DNA of 64,000 nucleotides from an uncultured Oscillospiraceae bacterium (GTDB lineage: Bacteria > Bacillota > Clostridia > Oscillospirales > Acutalibacteraceae), in assembly GCA_900540275.1 (NCBI GenBank), contig UQFO01000003.1, positions 62,001 through 126,000 on the forward strand, written 5' to 3'. The stretch's first letter is position 1, and each line of letters begins with the position of its first letter. Of this stretch, positions 58,098-64,000 are shown piece by piece. The notes below the pieces were generated by a model. That model had not been told where the DNA came from and did no database searches. It saw only the letters and a program-made list of their open reading frames with translations. The translations under genes and the position numbers were made by a program.

Positions 58098-58159
58098 ATG
58101 ATGCGCCGGCTTCTGCCGTATTTTAAGCTTTGAAAAGCGAAAAACAGGAGGAATTTCAA

Positions 58160-59428
58160 ATGGGCGTATACGACGAACTAAAAGCAAGGGGCATGGTTGC
58201 CCAGGTAACGAACGAGGAACAGGTAAAAGACCTGCTCAATAATCAGAAAACAGCGTTTTATATCGGCTTCGACCCGACGGCCGACAGCCTGCATGTCGGG
58301 CATTTCGTGCAGATTATGGTCATGGCGCACATGCAGCGCGCGGGACATACGCCGATTGCGCTGTTCGGCGGCGGTACAGGTATGATCGGGGACCCGAGCG
58401 GCAAGAGCGACATGCGCAGGATGCTTACAAGGGAAGAAATCGACCATAACATCGCCTGCTTTAAAAAGCAGATGTCGCGGCTGGTCGATTTTTCTGAGGG
58501 CAAGGCGCTAATGGTCAACAATGCCGACTGGCTGCTCGATTTGAACTATATCGATTTCATCCGCACGATCGGCGTGCATTTCCCGGTCAGCAAAATGCTT
58601 GCGGCCGAATGCTACAAGCAGCGCATGGAGCGCGGCGGCCTGACTTTCTTTGAGCTCAACTACATGCTGATGCAAAGCTACGATTTCTATGTCCTTAACC
58701 AAAAATACGGCTGCCAGCTCGAGCTTGGCGGAGACGACCAGTGGAGCAATATCATCGGCGGCGTAGAGCTGATTCGTAAAATCGCCGCCAAGGAAGCGGA
58801 GGAAACGGGCAAACCCATTCCCAAAACGGCGGAGTCCTTCGGCATGACGTTTACGCTCCTTACAACGAGCGAGGGCAAAAAGATGGGCAAGACGGAAAAC
58901 GGCGCCGTGTGGCTCGACCCGGAGAAGACGAGCCCGTACGAGTTTTACCAGTACTGGCGCAATGTTGCCGACGCGGACGTTATCCGCTGCCTGAAAATCC
59001 TGACCTTTGTACCGCTCGACGTAATCGAGGCGCTTTCCAAGCTGGAGGGCAGCGACATTAACAGGGCAAAAGAGGTTCTGGCGTTTGAGGTGACGAAGCT
59101 TATCCATGGGGAGGAAGAGGCACAGAAAGCCCAGGATGCGGCGCGCGCGCTGTTTGGCGCTGGAAAGAGCGCACAGGACATGCCCTCCACTGCAATCGAT
59201 GAGAACGACTTTACAGACGGTACGGTAACGGTAATCGACCTGCTTTTGAAAACAAAGCTTACCCCCTCCAAAAGCGAGGCGCGCAGGCTTATCATGCAGG
59301 GCGGCGTTACGGTTGACGATATGAAGGTGACAAAGCCGGACGAAACGGTCGCAAAGGCGCAGTTTGAGGAAAAGGGCTATATTGTCATCAAAAAGGGCAA
59401 GAAGGCGTTCCATAAGGTGAGCCTTTAA
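58160..59428 (+). CDS. tyrS: Tyrosyl-tRNA synthetase
   Basis: A 422-residue class I synthetase attaching Tyr to tRNA-Tyr. The HIGH motif is DSLHVGHFVQIM, the KMSKS motif appears as KMGKTENG, and the C-terminus is an S4-like RNA-binding domain (SKSEARRLIMQGGVTVDD). ATG 58160 is fixed by AGGAGG seven bases upstream; the frame open from 58130 includes that RBS. It is controlled by the T-box leader. Confidence 0.95.
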   Translation: MGVYDELKARGMVAQVTNEEQVKDLLNNQKTAFYIGFDPTADSLHVGHFVQIMVMAHMQRAGHTPIALFGGGTGMIGDPSGKSDMRRMLTREEIDHNIACFKKQMSRLVDFSEGKALMVNNADWLLDLNYIDFIRTIGVHFPVSKMLAAECYKQRMERGGLTFFELNYMLMQSYDFYVLNQKYGCQLELGGDDQWSNIIGGVELIRKIAAKEAEETGKPIPKTAESFGMTFTLLTTSEGKKMGKTENGAVWLDPEKTSPYEFYQYWRNVADADVIRCLKILTFVPLDVIEALSKLEGSDINRAKEVLAFEVTKLIHGEEEAQKAQDAARALFGAGKSAQDMPSTAIDENDFTDGTVTVIDLLLKTKLTPSKSEARRLIMQGGVTVDDMKVTKPDETVAKAQFEEKGYIVIKKGKKAFHKVSL

Positions 59429-59454
59429 GACCTGACAGGAAGGGGAGCGGGCAT

Positions 59455-59892
59455 ATGAGGAAATTTTTCTCGGAATTCAAGGAATTTATTATGCGCGGCA
59501 ATGTGATGGACCTTGCGGTCGCGGTGATTATCGGCGCGGCGTTCCAGGCGATTATCAGTTCCCTGGTAAACGACGTGATTTCTCCGTTTATCGGATTGTT
59601 TGCCAAGATTGATTTTAAAGACTGGGTTTTTGACATCAACGGCGTGCAGATTCAATACGGCTCATTTTTGACGGCGCTTATCAACTTTATCATCATGGCG
59701 TTTGTTATTTTCCTTTTAATCAAGGGAATCAACAAGGTTATGAGCATTGGAAAGAGGCTCAGGAAGGAAGAGGAGCTGCTCTCAGAGCCGGAAACAAAGG
59801 CATGCCCTTATTGCCTGACGGAAATCGATATCAGGGCGACGCGCTGTCCGCACTGCACTTCACAGCTTGGGGATGCGGAAGAAGAGAAATAA
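59455..59892 (+). CDS. mscL: Large-conductance mechanosensitive channel with C-terminal zinc ribbon
   Basis: A 145-residue channel protein with the amphipathic N-terminal helix (FFSEFKEFIMRGNVMDLAVA), two transmembrane helices and the linker VQIQYGSFLTALINF typical of MscL, which opens upon membrane tension to release osmolytes. The end of the protein has two CPxC pairs (ACPYCLTEIDIRATRCPHC), a zinc ribbon after the cytoplasmic helix, which most MscL proteins lack. GGAAGGGGAG serves as RBS. It follows tyrS by 26 bases. Confidence 0.92.
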   Translation: MRKFFSEFKEFIMRGNVMDLAVAVIIGAAFQAIISSLVNDVISPFIGLFAKIDFKDWVFDINGVQIQYGSFLTALINFIIMAFVIFLLIKGINKVMSIGKRLRKEEELLSEPETKACPYCLTEIDIRATRCPHCTSQLGDAEEEK

Positions 59893-59979
59893 TTTGATGC
59901 GGTTACGTCCATAATATAGAAAACGGCATCGGAGCATTTTGGTTTGATGCTGCGCTTCGGCGGAAAAGGAGAAAACGGT

Positions 59980-60999
59980 ATGGCTCAAAACAAGGGAATC
60001 CTGCATAAAATCAAAGAGACGTTCGACCAACGATCTATTATTGTGGCGTCCGCATTTATTATTTTTATCGCGCTGCTCGTTATCATGGTAACGTTTGCGG
60101 TCAATGTGGGGCCGGCGATAGCGGCGCGTGAGGCGGGGGCGAATGCCTCCGCGGGAACCGTTTCTTCTGAGAGCGGGAACAAGGCGTCTGCGGGAGCCTC
60201 CGGCGCGGACAAGCTTCCAAGCGGCTTTACCACGGTTTCCGTTGCGCGGGAAAGCCTGTATAAAGGCCCGCTGATTCTTGTGAACAACGACCATAAATGC
60301 GGAATCGACGGGGTAAACCTCGTCGGTATGATGGAGGAATACAACAAAACGTTCAAGGTGGCGGATTACGACGTCCAGGTAAACGGCGCGATTATGGAGA
60401 ACATTAATTCCATGTTCGGCGATTTTCACGGCCAGTACGGAGACAACGACCTGCTTGTAAACAGTGCCTACCGCAGCCAGGACGTCCAGCAGACCATTTA
60501 TGACAATACGCTTGCTTCCAAGGGTGAGGAAGGGACGCAGTGGGTCGCAAAGCCGGGCTACAGCGAGCACCAGACGGGCTACGCTTTTGACCTTTCCCTG
60601 ATGGCGCCGGACGGTACAATGTACGATTACGACGGAACGGGCGACTACGGCTGGATTAATGAAAATTGTTCCCGCTATGGCTTTGTCGTGCGGTACGACG
60701 ACAAGAAAAAGGAAATTACGGGGATTGCAAACGAGCCCTGGCATTTCCGCTATGTTGGCCAGCAGCACGCAATCTATATGGTTCAGAACGACCTCTGCCT
60801 TGAGGAATATATCGATTTACTCAGAGACTATTCCGCACAGGAGCCGCTCCTGCTCAAGGACCTTTCAATGAATGAATACAAGGTTTATTTTGTGAAGGCG
60901 CAGGAGTCCGGCAGTACCGAGGTGCCTGTCCCGCAGGACGGCGAATATGAAATATCGGGCAACAACGTCGACGGATATATCGTCACATGGAAACTATAA
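59980..60999 (+). CDS. VanY-family D-alanyl-D-alanine carboxypeptidase
   Basis: A 339-residue membrane-anchored peptidase: an N-terminal transmembrane helix (IFIALLVIMVTFAVNV), a Ser/Ala/Gly-rich linker and an M15B domain with the zinc sites SEHQTGYAFDLSL (HxxxxxxD) and EPWHFRYVG (His). It trims the terminal D-Ala of peptidoglycan stem peptides. ATG 59980 has AAAAGGAG upstream and precedes a typical signal anchor; the frame from 59944 is poorer. A tail of ~65 residues after the catalytic domain is not recognised. It ends in front of a strong terminator. Confidence 0.9.
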   Translation: MAQNKGILHKIKETFDQRSIIVASAFIIFIALLVIMVTFAVNVGPAIAAREAGANASAGTVSSESGNKASAGASGADKLPSGFTTVSVARESLYKGPLILVNNDHKCGIDGVNLVGMMEEYNKTFKVADYDVQVNGAIMENINSMFGDFHGQYGDNDLLVNSAYRSQDVQQTIYDNTLASKGEEGTQWVAKPGYSEHQTGYAFDLSLMAPDGTMYDYDGTGDYGWINENCSRYGFVVRYDDKKKEITGIANEPWHFRYVGQQHAIYMVQNDLCLEEYIDLLRDYSAQEPLLLKDLSMNEYKVYFVKAQESGSTEVPVPQDGEYEISGNNVDGYIVTWKL

Positions 61000-61010
61000 A
61001 CTGAAAAGCA

Positions 61011-61046
61011 AAGCAGGCTGCGTCCGGGACGCAGCCTGCTTTTTTC
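61011..61046 (+). terminator. Terminator after the VanY-like gene
   Basis: AAGCAGGCTGCGTCC with its complement around GG, followed by TTTTTTC. Confidence 0.95.
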
Positions 61047-61052
61047 TTCCTG

Positions 61053-61220
61053 TTACTGGATTTCTTCGATTGCCCCGTGTTCCTCTTCATAATTTTTGAT
61101 GGCTTCTTCAATAAAAGAAAGGATTTCGTGGTTTACCGTTTGTTTTTCGCGGTATGACATAACCTTCAGCTTAAAAAGCATGTTGCTGTCAATCGTAATT
61201 CTTAAATCTTTGTTCGGCAT
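61053..61220 (-). CDS. Ribbon-helix-helix (Arc/CopG-like) DNA-binding protein
   Basis: A 55-residue protein, read from ATG 61218-61220 to TAA 61053-61055 on the minus strand, with an AGGAGG site seven bases upstream and a consensus promoter. The sequence starts MPNKDLRITIDSNMLFKLKV, the beta strand and first helix of an RHH fold, and ends in a Glu-rich helix. Arc-type proteins are dimeric repressors, often found in toxin-antitoxin or mobile-element regulation. No toxin lies downstream on this strand (the VanY-like gene points the other way). It is divergent from the XRE regulator. Confidence 0.8.
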   Translation of the reverse strand: MPNKDLRITIDSNMLFKLKVMSYREKQTVNHEILSFIEEAIKNYEEEHGAIEEIQ

Positions 61221-61260
61221 GCTGGTTTCCTCCTGTTAAAGATATGAAAGCTATGAAAAC

Positions 61261-61289
61261 ATTATATGTCGAGCATAAAACAGTGTCAA
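61261..61289 (-). promoter_or_regulatory. Promoter of the RHH gene
   Basis: On the minus strand TTGACA, a 17-base spacer, TATAAT: full consensus, 41 bases before the start codon. Confidence 0.85.
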
Positions 61290-61331
61290 TACGGCTGAAA
61301 ATAGGCATAAAACAAATTTATAATAAAAAAC

Positions 61332-61345
61332 AACCATATGCGGTT
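61332..61345. promoter_or_regulatory. XRE operator-like site 1
   Basis: AACCATATGCGGTT; AACC/GGTT ends as inverted repeat. It lies about 45 bases upstream of the RHH -35 box. Confidence 0.6.
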
Positions 61346-61459
61346 TATATCTCTTATTATCAATTGAATAGCATTGGGATATTGCAAAGGAATTCATAAA
61401 AAATATAATAAAAAAATTTTTTTGCTTTTATTTTGCGGAAAAAGAAACAATTTTATTCA

Positions 61460-61488
61460 TTGACAGCCATATATGGTTTATTTATAAT
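61460..61488 (+). promoter_or_regulatory. Promoter of the XRE gene
   Basis: TTGACA, a 17-base spacer, TATAAT: full consensus. Operator site 2 fills the spacer. Confidence 0.85.
61465..61478. promoter_or_regulatory. XRE operator-like site 2 (inside the promoter spacer)
   Basis: AGCCATATATGGTT, matching the other two sites except at positions 2 and 10. A bound repressor would cover both hexamers. Confidence 0.6.
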
Positions 61489-61495
61489 AGAATTG

Positions 61496-61509
61496 AACCA
61501 TATACGGTT
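61496..61509. promoter_or_regulatory. XRE operator-like site 3
   Basis: AACCATATACGGTT, immediately downstream of the -10 box and over the start site. Together with sites 1 and 2 it suggests negative autoregulation. Confidence 0.6.
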
Positions 61510-61567
61510 GATATTAAGAAAATAGTTTTTTAAGGCTCCATCTTTATAAGAGAAAGCGGTGTTTTTT

Positions 61568-61789
61568 ATGATTCAAAACAGGCTGAAGGAACTCCGGAGG
61601 GCGCGCGGAAAGACGCAGCTCCAAATTGCGCAGGTGCTGGGTACGACCTACCAATATTACAGTACTTACGAAAAGGGGCAGCGCGACCTGCCGCTTGAAC
61701 GGGCAAAAAAGCTCGCGGTTTATTATAATGTTTCGCTTGACTACCTTTCTGGATTATCAGGCCAGGCGGAAAAATGCTGGCTGGAATAA
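61568..61789 (+). CDS. XRE-family helix-turn-helix regulator
   Basis: A 73-residue one-domain regulator: LKELRRARGKTQLQIAQVLG and TTYQYYSTYEKGQRDLPLER are the helix-turn-helix of the Xre/SinR/Cro fold, followed by LAVYYNVSLDYLSGLS, the common ending. ATG 61568 is chosen for a GCGGTG RBS; GTG 61559 overlaps that site. The promoter carries two probable operators (61465, 61496). It lacks a sensing domain, so it would be a simple repressor, as in phage or mobile-element switches. Confidence 0.88.
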   Translation: MIQNRLKELRRARGKTQLQIAQVLGTTYQYYSTYEKGQRDLPLERAKKLAVYYNVSLDYLSGLSGQAEKCWLE

Positions 61790-61804
61790 CAGGAAAAAAT
61801 AAAG

Positions 61805-61841
61805 ACGGGCGCAGGCAGAATTTTCTGCCTGCGCCCGTTTA
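61805..61841 (+). terminator. Bidirectional terminator between XRE gene and glyQS
   Basis: A 16-bp stem (ACGGGCGCAGGCAGAA and complement) with T-rich sequence on both sides: TTTATTG on plus and CTTTATTTTTT on minus. Confidence 0.9.
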
Positions 61842-61853
61842 TTGAAAAATTAC

Positions 61854-63227
61854 TTAAAATTTGATTTTTTCGTTGACATAATCTACAAGCTTATCGATTG
61901 CAATTCTATCCTGCGCCATCGTGTCACGGTCGCGCACGGTTACGCAGCCGTCCTCCACGCTGTCGAAATCGTAGGTGATGCAAATCGGCGTACCGATTTC
62001 ATCCTGCCTGCGGTAACGCTTGCCGATAGAGCCCGCGTCGTCGTATTCCACCATAAAGTGCTTTTGAAGCACCTCGAAAACTTCGCCTGCCTGCTCGGAG
62101 AGCTTTTTGGACAGAGGGAGCACCGCCGCCTTGTAGGGAGCGAGCGCCGGATGCAGGCGCATGACGACGCGCGTGTCCTTTTCGTCAATAGCTTCTTCGT
62201 CGTATGCGTCGCACAGGAAAGCGAGCGCAACCCTGTCAGCACCGAGTGACGGCTCTATAACATAGGGAACATAGCGGGTATTGTCTGTCGGGTCAAAGTA
62301 TTCCAGGCTCTTGCCCGAATGGTTCTGGTGCTGCATCAGGTCGTAGTCCGTACGGTCGGCTATGCCCCAAAGCTCGCCCCAGCCAAATGGGAAGAGGAAC
62401 TCAATATCGGTCGTCGCCTTGGAATAGAAGGCAAGCTCTTCCTTTTCATGGTCGCGCAGGCGCAGGTTTTCTTTTTTTAGGCCCAGCGACAGCAGCCAGT
62501 TTTCGCAGAAATCCTTCCAGTAATAGAACCAGTCGAGGTCGCTGCCGGGCTTGCAGAAAAATTCAAGCTCCATCTGCTCGAATTCCCTTGTACGGAACAC
62601 AAAGTTCCCGGGCGTAATTTCGTTGCGGAACGATTTGCCTATCTGCGCCACGCCGAATGGCATCTTACGGCGGGTGGTGCGCTGGATATTTGCAAAGTTG
62701 ACAAATATGCCCTGCGCCGTTTCAGGCCGGAGGTAAATTTCGTTCTTTGCGTCCTCCGTAACGCCCTGGAACGTTTTGAACATCAGATTGAATTTGCGGA
62801 TATCTGTAAAATTGCTGCCGCCGCATTCGGGGCAGGCAATGTTATTTTCCTTAATAAAATCCGCCATTTGTTCAAAGGTCATATTGTTCGGGTCCGCGCC
62901 GAAATCCTCAATGAGCTTGTCGGCCCTGTGGCGCGTTTTACAGTCCTTGCAGTCCATCAAAGGGTCTGAAAAGCCCCCTACATGGCCGGAAGCGACCCAA
63001 ACCTGCGGGTTCATCAGGATAGCGCAGTCGAGCCCCACGTTATACCGGCTTTCCTGTACAAACTTTTTGTGCCAGGCTCTTTTAACGTTGTTCTTGAATT
63101 CAACGCCCAGCGGGCCGTAATCCCATGTGTTGGAAAGGCCGCCGTAAATTTCGGAGCCGGAATAAACGTATCCCCGGGTCTTGCACAGGGAAACGATTTT
63201 TTCCATTGTTTTTTTACTGTTATCCAT
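61854..63227 (-). CDS. glyQS: Glycyl-tRNA synthetase (dimeric, single-chain type)
   Basis: A 457-residue class II synthetase of the alpha2 type. Motifs include the N-terminal RGYVYSGSEIYGGLSNTWDY, the catalytic motif 2 RNEITPGNFVFRTREFEQME, the Cys-rich insertion (CKDCKTRH and CPECGG, a probable zinc site) and motif 3 GADRVALAFL. The C-terminal anticodon-binding domain has LAPYKAAVLPLSKK. It uses ATG 63227 with GGAAGG upstream. Its promoter is at 63277-63305. No T-box is visible in the ~50-nt leader. Confidence 0.95.
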   Translation of the reverse strand: MDNSKKTMEKIVSLCKTRGYVYSGSEIYGGLSNTWDYGPLGVEFKNNVKRAWHKKFVQESRYNVGLDCAILMNPQVWVASGHVGGFSDPLMDCKDCKTRHRADKLIEDFGADPNNMTFEQMADFIKENNIACPECGGSNFTDIRKFNLMFKTFQGVTEDAKNEIYLRPETAQGIFVNFANIQRTTRRKMPFGVAQIGKSFRNEITPGNFVFRTREFEQMELEFFCKPGSDLDWFYYWKDFCENWLLSLGLKKENLRLRDHEKEELAFYSKATTDIEFLFPFGWGELWGIADRTDYDLMQHQNHSGKSLEYFDPTDNTRYVPYVIEPSLGADRVALAFLCDAYDEEAIDEKDTRVVMRLHPALAPYKAAVLPLSKKLSEQAGEVFEVLQKHFMVEYDDAGSIGKRYRRQDEIGTPICITYDFDSVEDGCVTVRDRDTMAQDRIAIDKLVDYVNEKIKF

Positions 63228-63276
63228 GTTGGAAGGTTCCTTTCAATAGAAAAGTGTTAAGTAAATATCCTATCCT

Positions 63277-63305
63277 ATATTAATGTTTCAGAGCGTATAT
63301 GTCAA
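63277..63305 (-). promoter_or_regulatory. glyQS promoter
   Basis: On the minus strand TTGACA, a 17-base spacer, TAATAT, 50 bases before the start codon. Confidence 0.8.
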
Positions 63306-63511
63306 GATAAACCAACAGGATAGGGCGTGTTCTAATGCCATAGGGCGTAATTGGGCAGGATGGGAATATTTAACTTCCAATATTTTTTCTTGTTGATTTA
63401 TTACAAATCTTGAAAGGCTTTTTCGGTTGTGTTTTATAATGAAATTTTAGGATATTGAAACTCCATTTGATTTACCTTAAATTTTGACAACAAAATGGAT
63501 AAATAGTGACA
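63306..63511. other. AT-rich intergenic stretch between divergent promoters
   Basis: No reading frame, hairpin with T-run, or repeat worth naming was found between the glyQS promoter and the next plus-strand promoter. Confidence 0.6.
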
Positions 63512-63539
63512 TTGACAAAAAGTGGGGGTATTGTATCAT
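63512..63539 (+). promoter_or_regulatory. Promoter of the last gene
   Basis: TTGACA, a 16-base spacer, TATCAT; the expected start near 63546 gives a leader of about 400 nt. Confidence 0.6.
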
Positions 63540-63545
63540 AGGATT

Positions 63546-63948
63546 AGCATGAAATATTATAGCTGAATATCCTGTGGAATATTGTTCTTTTTTGTGCCAA
63601 ATAGCAAAATTTTACATATAAAAGAACATTTCATAGAGCTTCCGCTATATGTTTTGCGTTGTGTCAGATACCAATTGCAGTCGCGTCGGCTTCCTTTTTT
63701 TCCTGTGTTTAGATGCGCAAGCCGCCGTTTTGATGAAACGGTCTTAACATAGTGAAAAGACCGGCGCGAAATTTTTTTGGTTTGGTGGAAGAAAGCCAGT
63801 CGGGCTTTCGCAGCGCTCCCGCTTTGGGAGAGGGCAAAAAACAACAAGGGGGACTGCCGGGGTAATCAAGATGGAACGCCTTAAAAGGCGCAGGCTGATG
63901 CGGTGCCTGCCAAAACCGTAAATTTATATGAAAAAGGATATCAGTGAG
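63546..63948 (+). promoter_or_regulatory. Long structured 5' leader, no known riboswitch recognised
   Basis: Hairpins in order: CCGTTT/AAACGG inside a larger GCGC-closed stem (63714-63769), GAAAGCC/GGCTTTC (63791-63809), CTCCC/GGGAG (63816-63829), CGCCTT/AAGGCG (63877-63890), CAGGC/GCCTG (63891-63909). I compared it by eye to cyclic-di-GMP, c-di-AMP, cobalamin and T-box patterns and found no match. Confidence 0.4.
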
Positions 63949-64000
63949 ATGTATAGAAAGAGAGTAAAGCTGCTTTCATTGTTCTTATCGCTGCTGATGG
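63949..64000 (+). CDS. N-terminal end of a secreted protein (3'-truncated)
   Basis: The frame from ATG 63949 reads M-Y-R-K-R-V-K then a hydrophobic run (LLSLFLSLLM), a signal peptide start cut by the window end. ATG 63928 is in frame and would add seven residues. AAAAGGA lies 10 bases upstream. The product cannot be named from 17 residues. Confidence 0.55.
   Translation, partial: MYRKRVKLLSLFLSLLM

Noticed and set aside
63228..63300. Glycine T-box before glyQS
   Set aside because: The promoter lies only 50 bases from the start codon; there is no room for and no sign of a T-box.
63557..63847. Minus-strand frame of 96 codons before the last gene
   Set aside because: No RBS, basic low-complexity translation without family resemblance, and it lies opposite the structured leader of the plus-strand gene.

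Overview
The window looks like a chromosomal segment of an anaerobic, low-to-mid GC Clostridia bacterium, most likely of the Oscillospirales/Ruminococcaceae type. The evidence is the combination of flavin-dependent ThyX, the LL-diaminopimelate aminotransferase DapL, a paired GlgC/GlgD glycogen system, RNase Y, a tyrosyl-tRNA synthetase T-box, a phi-LC3 holin, type I-C CRISPR repeats and Firmicutes-style Shine-Dalgarno sites and promoters. This placement is inference from gene content; no rRNA is present to confirm it.

Layout. 1-4.85 kb: the right end of a prophage (tail or fibre proteins, amidase endolysin, XhlA-like protein, holin). 5-8.3 kb: DUF4352 lipoprotein, a candidate small RNA, a membrane diguanylate cyclase, a GNAT remnant and a Crp/Fnr regulator. 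8.4-10.8 kb: thioredoxin, rhodanese and a CoA-disulfide-reductase-rhodanese fusion. 11-15.2 kb: an ABC exporter with a giant coiled-coil permease. 15.3-18.7 kb (minus): ilvBNC. 18.8-20.6 kb (minus): lipoprotein, GNAT, pentapeptide-repeat protein. 20.8-26.7 kb (minus): glgB-glgC-glgD-glgA. 27.2-30.1 kb: small membrane protein with LuxE- and LuxC-like proteins. 30.4-31.5 kb (minus): gap. 31.7-33.6 kb: two candidate small RNAs, then rny. 33.7-36.9 kb: an orphan phage-type fibre and amidase pair related to the prophage pair 30 kb away. 37.05-37.39 kb: a MITE-like element with a 22-bp target duplication. 37.4-43.5 kb: thyX, tmk, DUF2156, GNAT, DJ-1, 5-formyl-THF cyclo-ligase, mltG. 43.5-52.5 kb: U32 protein, ANTAR regulator, carA, a carB-dapF gene fusion, pyrG. 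52.5-53 kb: a four-repeat type I-C CRISPR array without cas genes. 53-61 kb: SdpI-like protein, dapL, YgiQ, a secreted MBL hydrolase with DUF3006, tyrS with T-box, mscL, a VanY-like peptidase. 61-61.8 kb: divergent RHH and XRE regulators with shared operators. 61.85-64 kb: glyQS (minus) and the beginning of a secreted protein behind a roughly 400-nt leader.

How the genes fit together. Most of the window is housekeeping: branched-chain amino acids, glycogen, glycolysis, RNA decay, dTMP and CTP/UMP synthesis, meso-DAP for peptidoglycan, and two aminoacyl-tRNA synthetases. Set into this are accessory pieces: the prophage end, the orphan fibre-lysin cassette, the MITE, the orphan CRISPR array and the RHH/XRE switch. 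The most unusual items are the single-frame carB-dapF fusion, the duplicated fibre/amidase module with an XRE-operator-like sequence in front of it, the MITE with a hairpin array, a terminator-like hairpin inside the carA coding sequence whose arms use atypical codons, and the LuxE/LuxC pair without luciferase genes.
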